From Blastococcus sp. TF02A-30 (lineage in GTDB: Bacteria; Actinomycetota; Actinomycetes; Mycobacteriales; Geodermatophilaceae), in contig NZ_QOHJ01000006.1 in assembly GCF_003319185.1 (NCBI RefSeq), positions 364,879 to 428,878 on the forward strand: a stretch of DNA of 64,000 nucleotides. The letters run 5' to 3'. The notes beneath the pieces are model-generated. The model saw only the letters and a list, made by a program, of their open reading frames with translations. It searched no databases and was not told the origin of the DNA. Positions 40,757 through 49,439 of this stretch are shown piece after piece (positions within the stretch are counted from its first letter, which is position 1; the number at the start of each line of letters is the position of its first letter). The position numbers and the translations under genes are program-made.

Positions 40757-41038
40757 TCAGCCGAGCCGCTCGCGCAGGTGCACCGTCACCTGCTCGCCCG
40801 CGCGGCTCTTGCCGATGGCCGAGCAGATCGCGGCCCGCAGCGGCAGCCAGTGCGGGCCGCTGCCCGACGGCATCAGCGTGGCGGCGAACTCGTGGCCGTC
40901 GGCGGTCCCGGTGACCTTGACCGCGCGGCGGGTGCCGAGCAGCTCGGCGGAGCCGGGCACCACCAGGTAGGTCGGGAAGGCGCCGTCCTTCTCGATCGGG
41001 GCGGTGAAGGTGACGTCCAGTGCGGTGGGGGTGCTCAT
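40757..41038 (-). CDS. DUF1905 family protein
   Basis: 93 residues: LDVTFTAPIEKDGAFPTYLVVPGSAELLGTRRAVKVTGTADGHEFAATLMPSGSGPHWLPL. A small beta-barrel pattern with a hydrophobic core, matching DUF1905 proteins (function unknown). Full length for the family. ATG 41038. It sits between the ECF42 pair and an acetyltransferase. Confidence 0.82.
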   Translation of the reverse strand: MSTPTALDVTFTAPIEKDGAFPTYLVVPGSAELLGTRRAVKVTGTADGHEFAATLMPSGSGPHWLPLRAAICSAIGKSRAGEQVTVHLRERLG

Positions 41039-41068
41039 GCCCCTATCGACCGGCGCGGCCGGCCCGAC

Positions 41069-41731
41069 TCATCGGTGCGGGAGAGGCTGCCGCACGACGA
41101 CCCACACGGGCAGCTCGTCGTCCGAGGTGCGGGTGGCCAGGGCCACCTCGAAGCCGAAGCCGCGCAGGAACCGGGTGTTGGCCCAGGAGTACACCGCCGC
41201 CGCGGCCACCGTCTGCTCCTCGTCGCAGCGCACGATCACCGGCGCGAGGACCGCCGCGGCCAGGCCGCGACGGCGCGACGACGGCCGCACGCCGAGGTGG
41301 GCCAGCCACCAGTGCGGCTCCGAGGGACGGGCCGCGGCGATCAGCGCCCCGGTCTCGGCGACGACGCCGGCCCGGGGTCCGGCCAGGTAGGGGAGCTCGC
41401 GGCGCAGCGCGTCGGCGACGTCCTCCGGCAGCGGCGCGGTGCCGGCCGGCGGCTCCCACACGGCGACGGCGTCGACGTCCTCGGTGACCCACGCGCTGCC
41501 GGTGGCCACGCCCCGGTGGCCGGCGTCCAGCTCGTTGAGCCGGGTGAGCCGCTGCATCCGGCCGTCGTCGGGCAGGGCCCAGCGGGTCCAGCGGGAGTCG
41601 GCGAGCGCGACGGTCAGCGTGGCCGCGATCCGCGGGACGTCACGGGTCTCGGCGAGCCGGACGTCGGGACCCTCCTCGTCCGGGTCGTCGATCCGCTGGA
41701 TGGTGGGGCGGCGTCCGGTCACGCGCTCCAT
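41069..41731 (-). CDS. GNAT family acetyltransferase
   Basis: 220 residues from ATG 41731. VRLAETRDVPRIAATLTVAL starts the domain. The acetyl-CoA region is HLGVRPSSRRRGLAAAVLAPVI, followed by ANTRFLRGFGFEVALATRT. The N-terminal half resembles the subgroup in which ADSRWTRWALPDDGRMQRLTRLNELD precedes the catalytic core. Acceptor unknown. It is divergent from the nitrate reductase gene, sharing a 110-bp intergenic region. Confidence 0.82.
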   Translation of the reverse strand: MERVTGRRPTIQRIDDPDEEGPDVRLAETRDVPRIAATLTVALADSRWTRWALPDDGRMQRLTRLNELDAGHRGVATGSAWVTEDVDAVAVWEPPAGTAPLPEDVADALRRELPYLAGPRAGVVAETGALIAAARPSEPHWWLAHLGVRPSSRRRGLAAAVLAPVIVRCDEEQTVAAAAVYSWANTRFLRGFGFEVALATRTSDDELPVWVVVRQPLPHR

Positions 41732-41841
41732 TCGACCACCCGGGCGCCGCACAACGCCGTTCCGGGCGATGTGAGGAAGGCGGAACGCGGGATTGACGCC
41801 GGCGGTCCCGTCGCGAAACGACGGCGACCCACCCTCGACCC

Positions 41842-44415
41842 GTGCCCCCCGCCGCCACCTCCTCGCCCGCCGCGCGCGGCACCGGCACGCGGACGACCGG
41901 CACCCACTGCCCCTACTGCTCGCTGCAGTGCGGCATGGCGGTCACCGCCGGGGACCGCCCCGCGACCCTCGTGCCGCTGGACTTCCCGACCAACCGGGGC
42001 GGGCTGTGCTCCAAGGGGTGGTCGGCGGCGGAGCTGCTCGACCACCCCGAGCGGCTGACCCGGCCGCTGGTCCGCGCGACGCCGGGCGACCGCACCAGCC
42101 CGCTGGTGGAGAGCACCTGGGACGACGCCCTCGACCGCGTGGTCGCCGCGATCCGTGGCACGCAGACCCGCTACGGCCGTGACGCCGTCGGCTGCTTCGG
42201 CGGCGGCTCGCTCACCAACGAGCAGGCCTACCAGTTCGGCAAGTTCGCCCGCGTCGCCCTCCGCACCAGCGCCATCGACTACAACGGCCGGTTCTGCATG
42301 TCCTCGGCGGCCGGCGCCGCGAACCGCGCGTTCGGCCTCGACCGGGGCCTGCCGTTCCCGCTCTCCGACATCGCCGGGGCCGACGTCGTCGTCCTGGTCG
42401 GCAGCAACCCGGCCGACACCATGCCGCCGGCGATGCAGTGGTTCGACGCCGGGCGGGAGCGCGGGGCCCAGCACATCGTGGTCGACCCGCGCCGGACCGC
42501 CACCGCCCGCAACGCCGCTCTCCACCTGCAGCCGCTGCCCGGCACCGACCTCGCGCTGGCCAACGGGCTGCTGCACCTCGCGCTGGCCGAGGGCCTCGTC
42601 GACGAGCAGTACGTCGCCGCGCGGACCACCGGCTTCGACGACGTCCGCGCCGGGGTCGCCGGCTACTGGCCGGACCGGGTGGAGCGGCTGACCGGCGTCC
42701 CGGTGGAGCAGCAGCGGCGCACCGTCTTCGCCCTCGCGCGGGCGGAGAAGGCGCTGGTCCTGACCGCCCGGGGCGCCGAGCAGCACCGCAACGGCACCGA
42801 CACCGCGCAGGCGTGGATCAACCTGGCGCTCGCGCTCGGCCTGCCCGGGCGGCCGGGCAGCGGCTGGGGCACGATCACCGGCCAGGGCAACGGGCAGGGC
42901 GGTCGCGAGCACGGGCAGAAGGCCGACCAGCTGCCCGGCTACCGGTCGCTGGCCGATCCGGCCGCCCGCGCGCACGTCGCCGCCGTCTGGGGTGTCGAGC
43001 CCGACGACCTTCCGGTGCCCGGGCGGTCGGCGTTCGAGCTGCTGGACGCCCTCGGCACCGACGGCGGGGTGCGGGCGCTGCTGGTCCTGGCCTCGAACGT
43101 CGCGGTGAGCGCCCCGGACGCCCGCCGGGTGGTGAGCCGGCTGCGCGACCTGGACTTCCTCGCGGTCAGCGACTTCTTCCTGTCCGAGACCGCCGAGCTC
43201 GCCGACGTCGTCCTGCCCAGCGCCATGTGGGCGGAGGAGGCCGGGACGATGACCAACCTCGAGGGCCGGGTGATCCGCCGGCGGCGGGCGCTCGACCCGC
43301 CGGACGGCGTCCCCGACGACCTGCAGCTGCTGGCCACCCTCGCCGGGCGGCTGGGGGTGCGCGGGTTCAGCGGCGACCCCGAGACGGTGTTCGACGAGCT
43401 GCGCCGCGCCAGCGCCGGAGGAGCGGCCGACTACTCGGGCATCAGCTACCGGCGGATCGACGAGGAGGCCGGCGTCTTCTGGCCGTGCCCGTCGGACGAG
43501 CACCCCGGGACGCCGCGGCTGTTCACCGAGCGGTTCGCCACCCCCGACGGCCGGGCCCGGTTCCTGCGGGTCGAGCACGTCGAGGCGCACGAGCCCCCCG
43601 ACGGCGAGTACCCCCTCGTGCTCACCACCGGCCGGGTGCTCGCGCAGTACCAGTCGGGCACCCAGACCCGGCGCTCGCGCAGCCTCCAGCTCATCGCGCC
43701 CACGCCGCGCGCGGAGCTGCACCCCGACCTCGCCCGGCGGCTGGGCATCGCGCAGGACGACGTCGTCGAGCTCCGCACCCGCCGCGGCAGCGCCCGCTTC
43801 CACGCCCAGGTCACCGACGCGATCCGGCCCGACGTCGTCTTCGCGCCCTTCCACTGGGGTGGTGGCTCCAGCGCGAACGCGCTCACCGACCCGGCGCTGG
43901 ACCCGACGTCGCGGATGCCGGCCTTCAAGGTCTGCGCCGTCGCCGTGACCCGCGTCGGTGGCCCGGACGAGCGGTTCGAGCCCCCCGCCGCCCAGCCGCG
44001 CACCGCAGCGCACGCAGTCCCCGCCCGACCCGAGCCCCGCACCCCCGCACGGACGAGGAGCACCAGCATGAGGAGCACCCCCCGGTTCCTGCACGGCGTC
44101 TACCCGATCACCGGGGAGGGGCTGACCAAGCCCGGCCCGGTCGACGCGGCCCTGAGGTACACGGTGCCGGCGGGCCGCTCCGCGCAGGCGCTGTACTTCC
44201 GCGGCGGCAACAGCACCGGCGAGCTGGTCTACGTGCTGCTGCTGCGCGACGGCGAACCCATGCGCTGGTTCCCGATCGGCGCCAAGGCGGACACGCACGT
44301 GCCGCTGCGCGTGGTGGAGGACCTGCCCGGCGGCTCGGTGATCGAGCTGCACGCCGCGGCGCCCGAGGGCGTCACCGGCGAGCTCGTCGTCGACCTGGGG
44401 CTGGTGGAGGTCTGA
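41842..44415 (+). CDS. nasC: assimilatory nitrate reductase catalytic subunit with C-terminal extra domain
   Basis: 857 residues from GTG 41842. A [4Fe-4S] motif (HCPYCSLQCGMAV plus GGLCSKGW) precedes the bis-MGD domain (CFGGGSLTNEQAYQFGKFAR, NGRFCMSSAAGA, VLVGSNPADTMPPAMQWF, GTDTAQAWINLALALG, GQGNGQGGREHGQKADQLPGY). The C-terminal dinucleotide domain contains TTGRVLAQYQSGTQTRRS. Start and length fit actinobacterial NasC without FAD/BFD modules. Residues ~743-857 are an additional beta-rich domain after a Pro/Ala linker. A GAGGAG ribosome binding site precedes an in-frame ATG at 44068, so this domain may also be made alone. It reduces nitrate to nitrite for the NirBD encoded next. Confidence 0.92.
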   Translation: MPPAATSSPAARGTGTRTTGTHCPYCSLQCGMAVTAGDRPATLVPLDFPTNRGGLCSKGWSAAELLDHPERLTRPLVRATPGDRTSPLVESTWDDALDRVVAAIRGTQTRYGRDAVGCFGGGSLTNEQAYQFGKFARVALRTSAIDYNGRFCMSSAAGAANRAFGLDRGLPFPLSDIAGADVVVLVGSNPADTMPPAMQWFDAGRERGAQHIVVDPRRTATARNAALHLQPLPGTDLALANGLLHLALAEGLVDEQYVAARTTGFDDVRAGVAGYWPDRVERLTGVPVEQQRRTVFALARAEKALVLTARGAEQHRNGTDTAQAWINLALALGLPGRPGSGWGTITGQGNGQGGREHGQKADQLPGYRSLADPAARAHVAAVWGVEPDDLPVPGRSAFELLDALGTDGGVRALLVLASNVAVSAPDARRVVSRLRDLDFLAVSDFFLSETAELADVVLPSAMWAEEAGTMTNLEGRVIRRRRALDPPDGVPDDLQLLATLAGRLGVRGFSGDPETVFDELRRASAGGAADYSGISYRRIDEEAGVFWPCPSDEHPGTPRLFTERFATPDGRARFLRVEHVEAHEPPDGEYPLVLTTGRVLAQYQSGTQTRRSRSLQLIAPTPRAELHPDLARRLGIAQDDVVELRTRRGSARFHAQVTDAIRPDVVFAPFHWGGGSSANALTDPALDPTSRMPAFKVCAVAVTRVGGPDERFEPPAAQPRTAAHAVPARPEPRTPARTRSTSMRSTPRFLHGVYPITGEGLTKPGPVDAALRYTVPAGRSAQALYFRGGNSTGELVYVLLLRDGEPMRWFPIGAKADTHVPLRVVEDLPGGSVIELHAAAPEGVTGELVVDLGLVEV
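44055..44070 (+). promoter_or_regulatory. internal ribosome binding site and in-frame ATG
   Basis: GAGGAG at 44055-44060, seven bases, then ATG at 44068-44070, codon 743 of the nitrate reductase. The product would be the 115-residue C-terminal domain (MRSTPRFLHGVYPITGEG...). This suggests a formerly separate gene whose stop-start junction was lost. Confidence 0.5.
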
Positions 44416-46928
44416 TGCCGGTCCTCGGCGGGCGCCCTGCGGGCGTCACGGCGCTGCGCGTGGACGACGAGCTCGATCGCCGCGGCCGGCTGGTGGTGGT
44501 GGGCAACGGCATGGCCGGTGCCCGCTTCGTCGAGGAGGTGCTCGAGCGCGGCGGCGGCGACTCGTTCCGCATCACCGTCTTCGGCGACGAGCCGCACGGC
44601 AACTACAACCGGATCATGCTCAGCCCGGTGCTGGCCGGGGAGTCGCACGAGGACGACATCGTCCTCAACAGCCACGAGTGGTACGCCGACAACGACGTCG
44701 ACCTGCGGGCCGGCGTGCGCGTCGAGCGGGTCGACACCGCGGCCAAGCTGGTGCACGCCGCCGACGGGTCGACGACCCCCTACGATCACCTGGTCCTCGC
44801 GACCGGCAGCTACTCGTTCATCCCGCCCATGACCGGCGTCCGCACCGAGGCCGGCGACCTGCTGCCCGGCGTGTTCGGCTTCCGCACCATCGACGAGACC
44901 CGCGCGCTGCTCGAGGCCACCGGCCGGTGCCGGCGCGCGGTGGTCATGGGCGGCGGCCTGCTCGGGCTGGAGGCGGCGCGGGCGCTGCAGGGCCACGGGC
45001 TGCAGGTCGACCTGGTGCACGCCATGCCCTGGCTGATGAACGCCCAGCTCTCCCGCGAAGCGGGCGCCGTCCTGGAGAAGAGCGTCGAGTCCCTCGGCAT
45101 CACCGTGCACCTCGACGTCCTCGCCACCGAGGTGCTGGGCAGCGACCACGTCGAGGGCGTGCTGCTCAAGGACGGCCGCCGGCTGGACTGCGACCTGCTG
45201 GTCGTCGCCGCGGGCGTGCGGCCGCACACCGACGTCGCCGTCCGGTCGGGCCTGGAGGTGGAGCGGGCGGTCGTCGTCGACGACCAGCTGCGCACCGACG
45301 ACCCCGACGTCTACGCCATCGGCGAGTGCGCGCAGCACCGCGGGTCCGTCTACGGGCTCGTGGCCCCCGCCTGGGAGCACGCGAGGGTGCTCGCCGACGT
45401 CCTCACCGGCACGGACCCCGCCGCCGAGTACCACGGCAGCCGCACCGCCACGAAGCTCAAGGTGGCCGGCGTCGACGTCGCCGTCATGGGGGTTCCCACC
45501 CCCGAGCGGGACGACGACGAGTTCCTGGTGATCTCCGAGCCGAAGCGCGGCGTGCACCTGTCGGTGGTGATCCGCGACGACCGGCTGATCGGCGCGACCC
45601 TGCTCGGCGACACCCGCAAGGTCGCCTACCTCACCCAGGCCTTCGACCGCGGCTCGCCGCTGCCCGAGGAGCGGATCCGGCTGCTGGTCGACCTCTCCGA
45701 CGGCGCGGAGGAGGTGGGCGTCGCAGAGATGCCGGCCGACTCGCAGGTGTGCAACTGCAACGGCGTCTCCAAGGGCGACATCTGCGGCGCGGTCGCCGGT
45801 GGCTGCGGCAGCGTCGGCGCCGTCATGGACCGCACCCGAGCCGGCAAGGGCTGCGGCTCGTGCAAGTCGCTGGTCAAGCAGATCGTCGAGTGGGCAGCCG
45901 ACGGCGAGGTGACCGAGGACCCGTCGGCGTCCTGGTACGTGCCCGGCGTCCCCTTGGCGAAGCCCGAGCTCACGGCGGCGATCCGGGCGCAGGACCTGCG
46001 CAGCGTCTCCGCCGTCTTCGCCGCGCTCGCGCCCGGCGGCAAGGAGGACGCGCGTTCCAAGATGGGGCTGACCTCGCTGCTCAAGATGATCTGGGGCGCC
46101 GACTTCGTCCCCGAGAAGGACGGCGAGTTCATCAACGACCGGGTGCACGCCAACATCCAGCGCGACGGCACGTTCTCCGTCGTCCCGCAGATGAAGGGCG
46201 GCGTGACCACCCCCGCGCAGCTGCGGAGGATCGCCGACGTCGCCGAGAAGTACGAGGTGCCGATGGTCAAGGTGACCGGCGGCCAGCGGATCGACCTGCT
46301 CGGCGTCCGCAAGGAGGACCTGCCGGCCATGTGGGCCGACCTCGGCATGCCGTCGGGCTACGCCTACGGCAAGAGCATGCGCACGGTGAAGACCTGCGTC
46401 GGCTCGGACTTCTGCCGGTTCGGGCTCGACGACTCCACGCAGCTCGGCATCGACCTGGAGACCCGGTTCCAGGGCATCGAGAGCCCGGCGAAGATCAAGA
46501 TGGCCGTCGTCGGCTGCCCGCGGAACTGCGCCGAGGCGTACGTGAAGGACGTCGGGGTGGTGGCCGTGGGTGCCGGCAGGTGGGAGGTCTACGTCGGGGG
46601 CGCCGCAGGGGCGTCGGTGCGCAAGGGCGACCTGCTGGCCACCGTCTCCTCGCGCGACGAGGTGATGACCCTGGTCGGCCGGTTCGTCCAGCACTACCGC
46701 GAGAACGCCAACTGGCTGGAGCGCACCTACGACTTCGTGCCGCGGGTCGGGCTGGAGACCATCCGGCAGGCGCTGGAGGAGTCCGGCGCGGACCTCGACG
46801 CCGGGATCCAGCGGTCGATCGACGCCTACACCGACCCGTGGGGGCAGGACGGACCCGACCCCGCCACGCCGGGCCAGTTCCGTCCCGCCCTGCCGCTGGT
46901 CGCGCTGCCGGAGGTGCCGGTCCGATGA
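44415..46928 (+). CDS. nirB: nitrite reductase (NAD(P)H) large subunit
   Basis: 837 residues. The FAD/NAD-binding half starts LVVVGNGMAGARFVEEV and has VVMGGGLLGLEAARAL. A BFD-like [2Fe-2S] segment follows (VCNCNGVSKGDICGAV, GKGCGSCKSLV). The sulfite/nitrite-reductase half carries the siroheme-[4Fe-4S] cysteines in TCVGSDFCRFG and GCPRNCAEAYVKDVG. It reduces nitrite to ammonium with NirD. The ATG at 44415 shares one base with the stop of the nitrate reductase gene (TGATG), so the two are translationally coupled. Confidence 0.96.
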   Translation: MPVLGGRPAGVTALRVDDELDRRGRLVVVGNGMAGARFVEEVLERGGGDSFRITVFGDEPHGNYNRIMLSPVLAGESHEDDIVLNSHEWYADNDVDLRAGVRVERVDTAAKLVHAADGSTTPYDHLVLATGSYSFIPPMTGVRTEAGDLLPGVFGFRTIDETRALLEATGRCRRAVVMGGGLLGLEAARALQGHGLQVDLVHAMPWLMNAQLSREAGAVLEKSVESLGITVHLDVLATEVLGSDHVEGVLLKDGRRLDCDLLVVAAGVRPHTDVAVRSGLEVERAVVVDDQLRTDDPDVYAIGECAQHRGSVYGLVAPAWEHARVLADVLTGTDPAAEYHGSRTATKLKVAGVDVAVMGVPTPERDDDEFLVISEPKRGVHLSVVIRDDRLIGATLLGDTRKVAYLTQAFDRGSPLPEERIRLLVDLSDGAEEVGVAEMPADSQVCNCNGVSKGDICGAVAGGCGSVGAVMDRTRAGKGCGSCKSLVKQIVEWAADGEVTEDPSASWYVPGVPLAKPELTAAIRAQDLRSVSAVFAALAPGGKEDARSKMGLTSLLKMIWGADFVPEKDGEFINDRVHANIQRDGTFSVVPQMKGGVTTPAQLRRIADVAEKYEVPMVKVTGGQRIDLLGVRKEDLPAMWADLGMPSGYAYGKSMRTVKTCVGSDFCRFGLDDSTQLGIDLETRFQGIESPAKIKMAVVGCPRNCAEAYVKDVGVVAVGAGRWEVYVGGAAGASVRKGDLLATVSSRDEVMTLVGRFVQHYRENANWLERTYDFVPRVGLETIRQALEESGADLDAGIQRSIDAYTDPWGQDGPDPATPGQFRPALPLVALPEVPVR

Positions 46929-47266
46929 GCCTCACCGAGGAGCGCTCGGCCACCGCGCACGCGCCCGTCGAGCACACGGTCGGCCGGGTGGAGGACGTGC
47001 CGCCGGGGGAGGGGCGGGCGTTCGTCGCCGGCGGCGTGCAGGTGGCGGTGTTCCGGCTGCGCGACGGGTCGCTGCACGCGACGCAGGCCGCCTGCCCGCA
47101 CGCCGGCGGTCCGCTCGCCGATGGGCAGACCGACGTCGACGTGCTGGTCTGCCCGCTGCACCTGTTCGCCTACCGGTGGACCGACGGCGCCTCGACGTCC
47201 GGCGCCGCCCCGATCCGGGTCTACCCGGTGCACGAGCGGGACGGCGCCCTCGTCGTCACCCTCTGA
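46925..47266 (+). CDS. nirD: nitrite reductase small subunit (Rieske-type)
   Basis: 113 residues. The Rieske [2Fe-2S] ligands are visible as ACPHAGGPLADG and CPLHLFAYRW (C-x-H and C-x2-H). It transfers electrons within the NirBD complex. The ATG overlaps the nirB stop by four bases. It is the last gene of the nasC-nirB-nirD operon, followed by two palindromes. Confidence 0.94.
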   Translation: MSLTEERSATAHAPVEHTVGRVEDVPPGEGRAFVAGGVQVAVFRLRDGSLHATQAACPHAGGPLADGQTDVDVLVCPLHLFAYRWTDGASTSGAAPIRVYPVHERDGALVVTL

Positions 47267-47269
47267 ACC

Positions 47270-47325
47270 CAGCTCTCGGTACCGAGAGCTGCGCCGGGAG
47301 CGGCAGCTTTCGGTACCGAAAGCTG
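47270..47325. repeat. two tandem 22-bp perfect palindromes
   Basis: Copies at 47270-47291 and 47304-47325, 12 bp apart. The shared core is AGCTYTCGGTACCGARAGCT, flanked by C and G. The copies differ at two symmetric positions that keep each palindrome perfect. They lie between the convergent nirD and DUF4333 genes, so they could form terminator hairpins or bind a dimeric protein. Confidence 0.8.
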
Positions 47326-47339
47326 TCAGGGGGAGTTGG

Positions 47340-47993
47340 TCACCGGACCTCGTACGACACGGCGCCTGCCTCGTCGACGAACGCGTCCACCCGGATCGTG
47401 TCGGTCGCGTCCGCGGCGTTGTCGACGAAGCACGGGATCGGCGTCCCGACGGCGTCGACGAGGACCGAGCGGCCGCCGGTGTCGCAGGTGCTGATGACCA
47501 CCACGCCGGTCAGCTCGCCGAGCTGCTGGTCCAGCGCCGCCTCCACCACGGCGACGTCGACGAAGTCGTCGTCGCTCGCGATCTCGACACCGCCGTCGTC
47601 GTCGGTCTGCGTCACGGTGAACGAGATCGGCTGGCCCTCCAGGGAGGCGGTGCAGCCGAAGGCCGCACCCGACTCGACCGCGACGTCCCCGGGGCAGGAG
47701 ACGTCGGTCGGTGCGACGCCGGTCTGGTCGGCGGTCACGCGGCTGATCTGGCGCTCGACGTCGGCGGAGTCCAGCGTCCTGCTGCCGAACAGCAGGAGCG
47801 CCCCCACGACCAGCCCGCCGAGGAGCACCACGCCGCCGACCACCGCGGCGACGACGAGGCCGGTCCTGCGCTTCCGGGGCGCCGGGGGCGGGGCGTACCC
47901 GCCGGGCGGTGGGCCGTAGGCGGGCAGGCCGTACTGCGGCGGCGGGGCGTGCTGCGGGCCGGGCGGCGGGGTGGGCTGGATCTGCTGGGTCAT
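47340..47993 (-). CDS. membrane-anchored DUF4333 domain protein
   Basis: 217 residues from ATG 47993. Residues 1-42 are Pro/Gly/Tyr/Gln-rich and cytoplasmic. RRTGLVVAAVVGGVVLLGGLVVGALLLFG is a single transmembrane helix, followed by an extracytoplasmic region with repeated DUF4333-like half-motifs: VERQISRVTADQTGVAPTDVSCPGDVAVESGAAFGCTASLEGQPISFTVTQ and, at the end, ALDQQLGELTGVVVISTCDTGG. Function unknown; exported protein of actinobacterial type. It is transcribed toward the nirD palindromes. Confidence 0.8.
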   Translation of the reverse strand: MTQQIQPTPPPGPQHAPPPQYGLPAYGPPPGGYAPPPAPRKRRTGLVVAAVVGGVVLLGGLVVGALLLFGSRTLDSADVERQISRVTADQTGVAPTDVSCPGDVAVESGAAFGCTASLEGQPISFTVTQTDDDGGVEIASDDDFVDVAVVEAALDQQLGELTGVVVISTCDTGGRSVLVDAVGTPIPCFVDNAADATDTIRVDAFVDEAGAVSYEVR

Positions 47994-48042
47994 CGGTGCA
48001 CTCCTCGTCGGGTGGGTCGCGGCGACCCTGACGGGAGGCGCT

Positions 48043-48076
48043 TGCGGCCGGCTTGGATGCACGTGCGGCCGACTTG
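48043..48076. repeat. 21-bp-spaced direct repeat upstream of DUF4333 gene
   Basis: tgcggccggcttg at 48043-48055 and tgcggccgacttg at 48064-48076, one mismatch, repeat period 21 bp. Located between the DUF2000 gene end and the DUF4333 start, 50-83 bp upstream of that start. Possible operator, weak support. Confidence 0.35.
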
Positions 48077-48085
48077 CGCCCGCGC

Positions 48086-48571
48086 TCAGGGATGCATGCG
48101 CGCGCCCTTCACCACCTTGTCGACGGCGTTCTTCGGCCCGTGCAGCGCGATGCCGACCAGGTCCAGGTCCGCGCCGGCCACCGCGCGCACCGCGGCCCGG
48201 TTCTCCGCATCGCCGCCGGTGGCGAACAGGTCGGCGGTGAACACCGACGCCGGCAGGCCGCGCTGCACCGCCCGCTCTCGCGCCGTCGCCAGCACCTCGG
48301 CGGAACCGGTCATCACCAGGACCGGCTGCCGGAACATCGCCAGGTACGGGGTGCCGTCGGCGTCCTGGTACGCACGCCCGATCAGCTCCGGGACCGCGGC
48401 GGCCACCGCGCTCGAGAGGAACGCGGTGACGTTGAGCTCCTGCCACGGCAGCAGGCCCTCGCGCAGGAGGACGACGATCTTCGTCGGCCAGGGCGGGGCG
48501 GACTCGCCGGGGACGCCGGGGACGCCGGCGGTGTCGGGGGTGGTCTCGGGGGCGGTCTGCGCGGTCGTCAC
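48086..48571 (-). CDS. DUF2000 family protein
   Basis: 161 residues. After a Pro/Thr-rich N-terminal stretch of ~28 residues come WPTKIVVLLREGLLPWQELNVTAFLSSAVAA, DGTPYLAMFRQPVLVMTGS and ADLDLVGIALHGPKNAVDKVVKGARMHP, the full DUF2000 pattern (an alpha/beta fold related to peptidyl-tRNA hydrolase 2). Biochemical function unknown. It is divergent from an AraC-family regulator with about 50 bp between starts, so that regulator probably controls it. Confidence 0.85.
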   Translation of the reverse strand: MTTAQTAPETTPDTAGVPGVPGESAPPWPTKIVVLLREGLLPWQELNVTAFLSSAVAAAVPELIGRAYQDADGTPYLAMFRQPVLVMTGSAEVLATARERAVQRGLPASVFTADLFATGGDAENRAAVRAVAGADLDLVGIALHGPKNAVDKVVKGARMHP

Positions 48572-48621
48572 GGAGGTCAGCGTCGCGCCGTCGTCGTCGG
48601 CCGGTCTTGTACGTTCCTGAC

Positions 48622-49416
48622 GTGACCGGCCCCGCCGAGGTGGTCGCCTGGCGCCCGCAGGTGCCCGGGCTGACCGAGGTGCTGCACGCCCGGTTCGCCG
48701 ACCACGCCTACCCGTCGCACACGCACGACGCCTGGACGCTGCTGCTGGTCGACGACGGCGCCGTCCGCTACGACCTGGACCGGCACGCGCACGGCGCCTC
48801 GCGCGCCGTCGTCACCCTGCTGCCGCCCGGGGTGCCGCACGACGGGCGGTCCGAGCTGCCCACCGGCTTCCGCAAGCGGGTGCTGTACCTGGAGCCGGCC
48901 GTGCTGGGTGCCGATCGGGTCGGCCGGGCGGTGGACCGGCCGGAGCTCGCCGACGAGGTGCTGCGCGACCGCGTCTCCCGGCTGCACGCGGCGCTGGCCC
49001 CGCACGCCGAGGACCTCGAGGCGCAGAGCCGGCTGGCGTTCGTGCTCGAGCGGCTCGGGCAGCACCTGGACCGCGCGGTCGAGCCGCCCGCCGCGGTGCG
49101 CGACTCCCGGGTGGCCGACGCGCTGCGCCAGCTGCTCGACGCCCGCCTCGTGGAGGGCGTCGACCTCGGTGCGGCCGCGGCCCGGTTCGGCGTGACCCCG
49201 ACCCACCTGGTCCGGGCGTTCACCCGGCGGCACGGGCTGCCGCCGCACCGCTACCTGACCGGCCGGCGGATCGACCTGGCCCGGCGGCTGCTGCTCGGCG
49301 GGGTGCCCGCCGCCGAGGTGGCGACGGCGGCCGGTTTCTACGACCAGGCGCACCTGACCCGGCACTTCCGCCGGATGCTGGCGACGACGCCGGCCGCCTA
49401 CGCCCGCTCCGCCTGA
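48622..49416 (+). CDS. AraC family transcriptional regulator
   Basis: 264 residues from GTG 48622; a TTG at 48607 is possible but lacks any advantage. The N-terminal cupin-like sensor has HAYPSHTHDAWTLLLVDDGAVRYDLD and LLPPGVPHDGRS. Two helix-turn-helix motifs follow: GVDLGAAAARFGVTPTHLVRAFTRRHGLPPHRYL and AAEVATAAGFYDQAHLTRHFRRMLATTPAAYA. The standard AraC arrangement. Target: probably its own gene and the divergent DUF2000 gene. Confidence 0.92.
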   Translation: MTGPAEVVAWRPQVPGLTEVLHARFADHAYPSHTHDAWTLLLVDDGAVRYDLDRHAHGASRAVVTLLPPGVPHDGRSELPTGFRKRVLYLEPAVLGADRVGRAVDRPELADEVLRDRVSRLHAALAPHAEDLEAQSRLAFVLERLGQHLDRAVEPPAAVRDSRVADALRQLLDARLVEGVDLGAAAARFGVTPTHLVRAFTRRHGLPPHRYLTGRRIDLARRLLLGGVPAAEVATAAGFYDQAHLTRHFRRMLATTPAAYARSA

Positions 49417-49439
49417 CCGCTTCTTCGCGGTGAGGCGGG

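Noticed and set aside
41795..41841. GlnR site upstream of nasC
   Set aside because: Only one GAAAC half-site (CGCGAAACGAC) is present; no partner at the right spacing.
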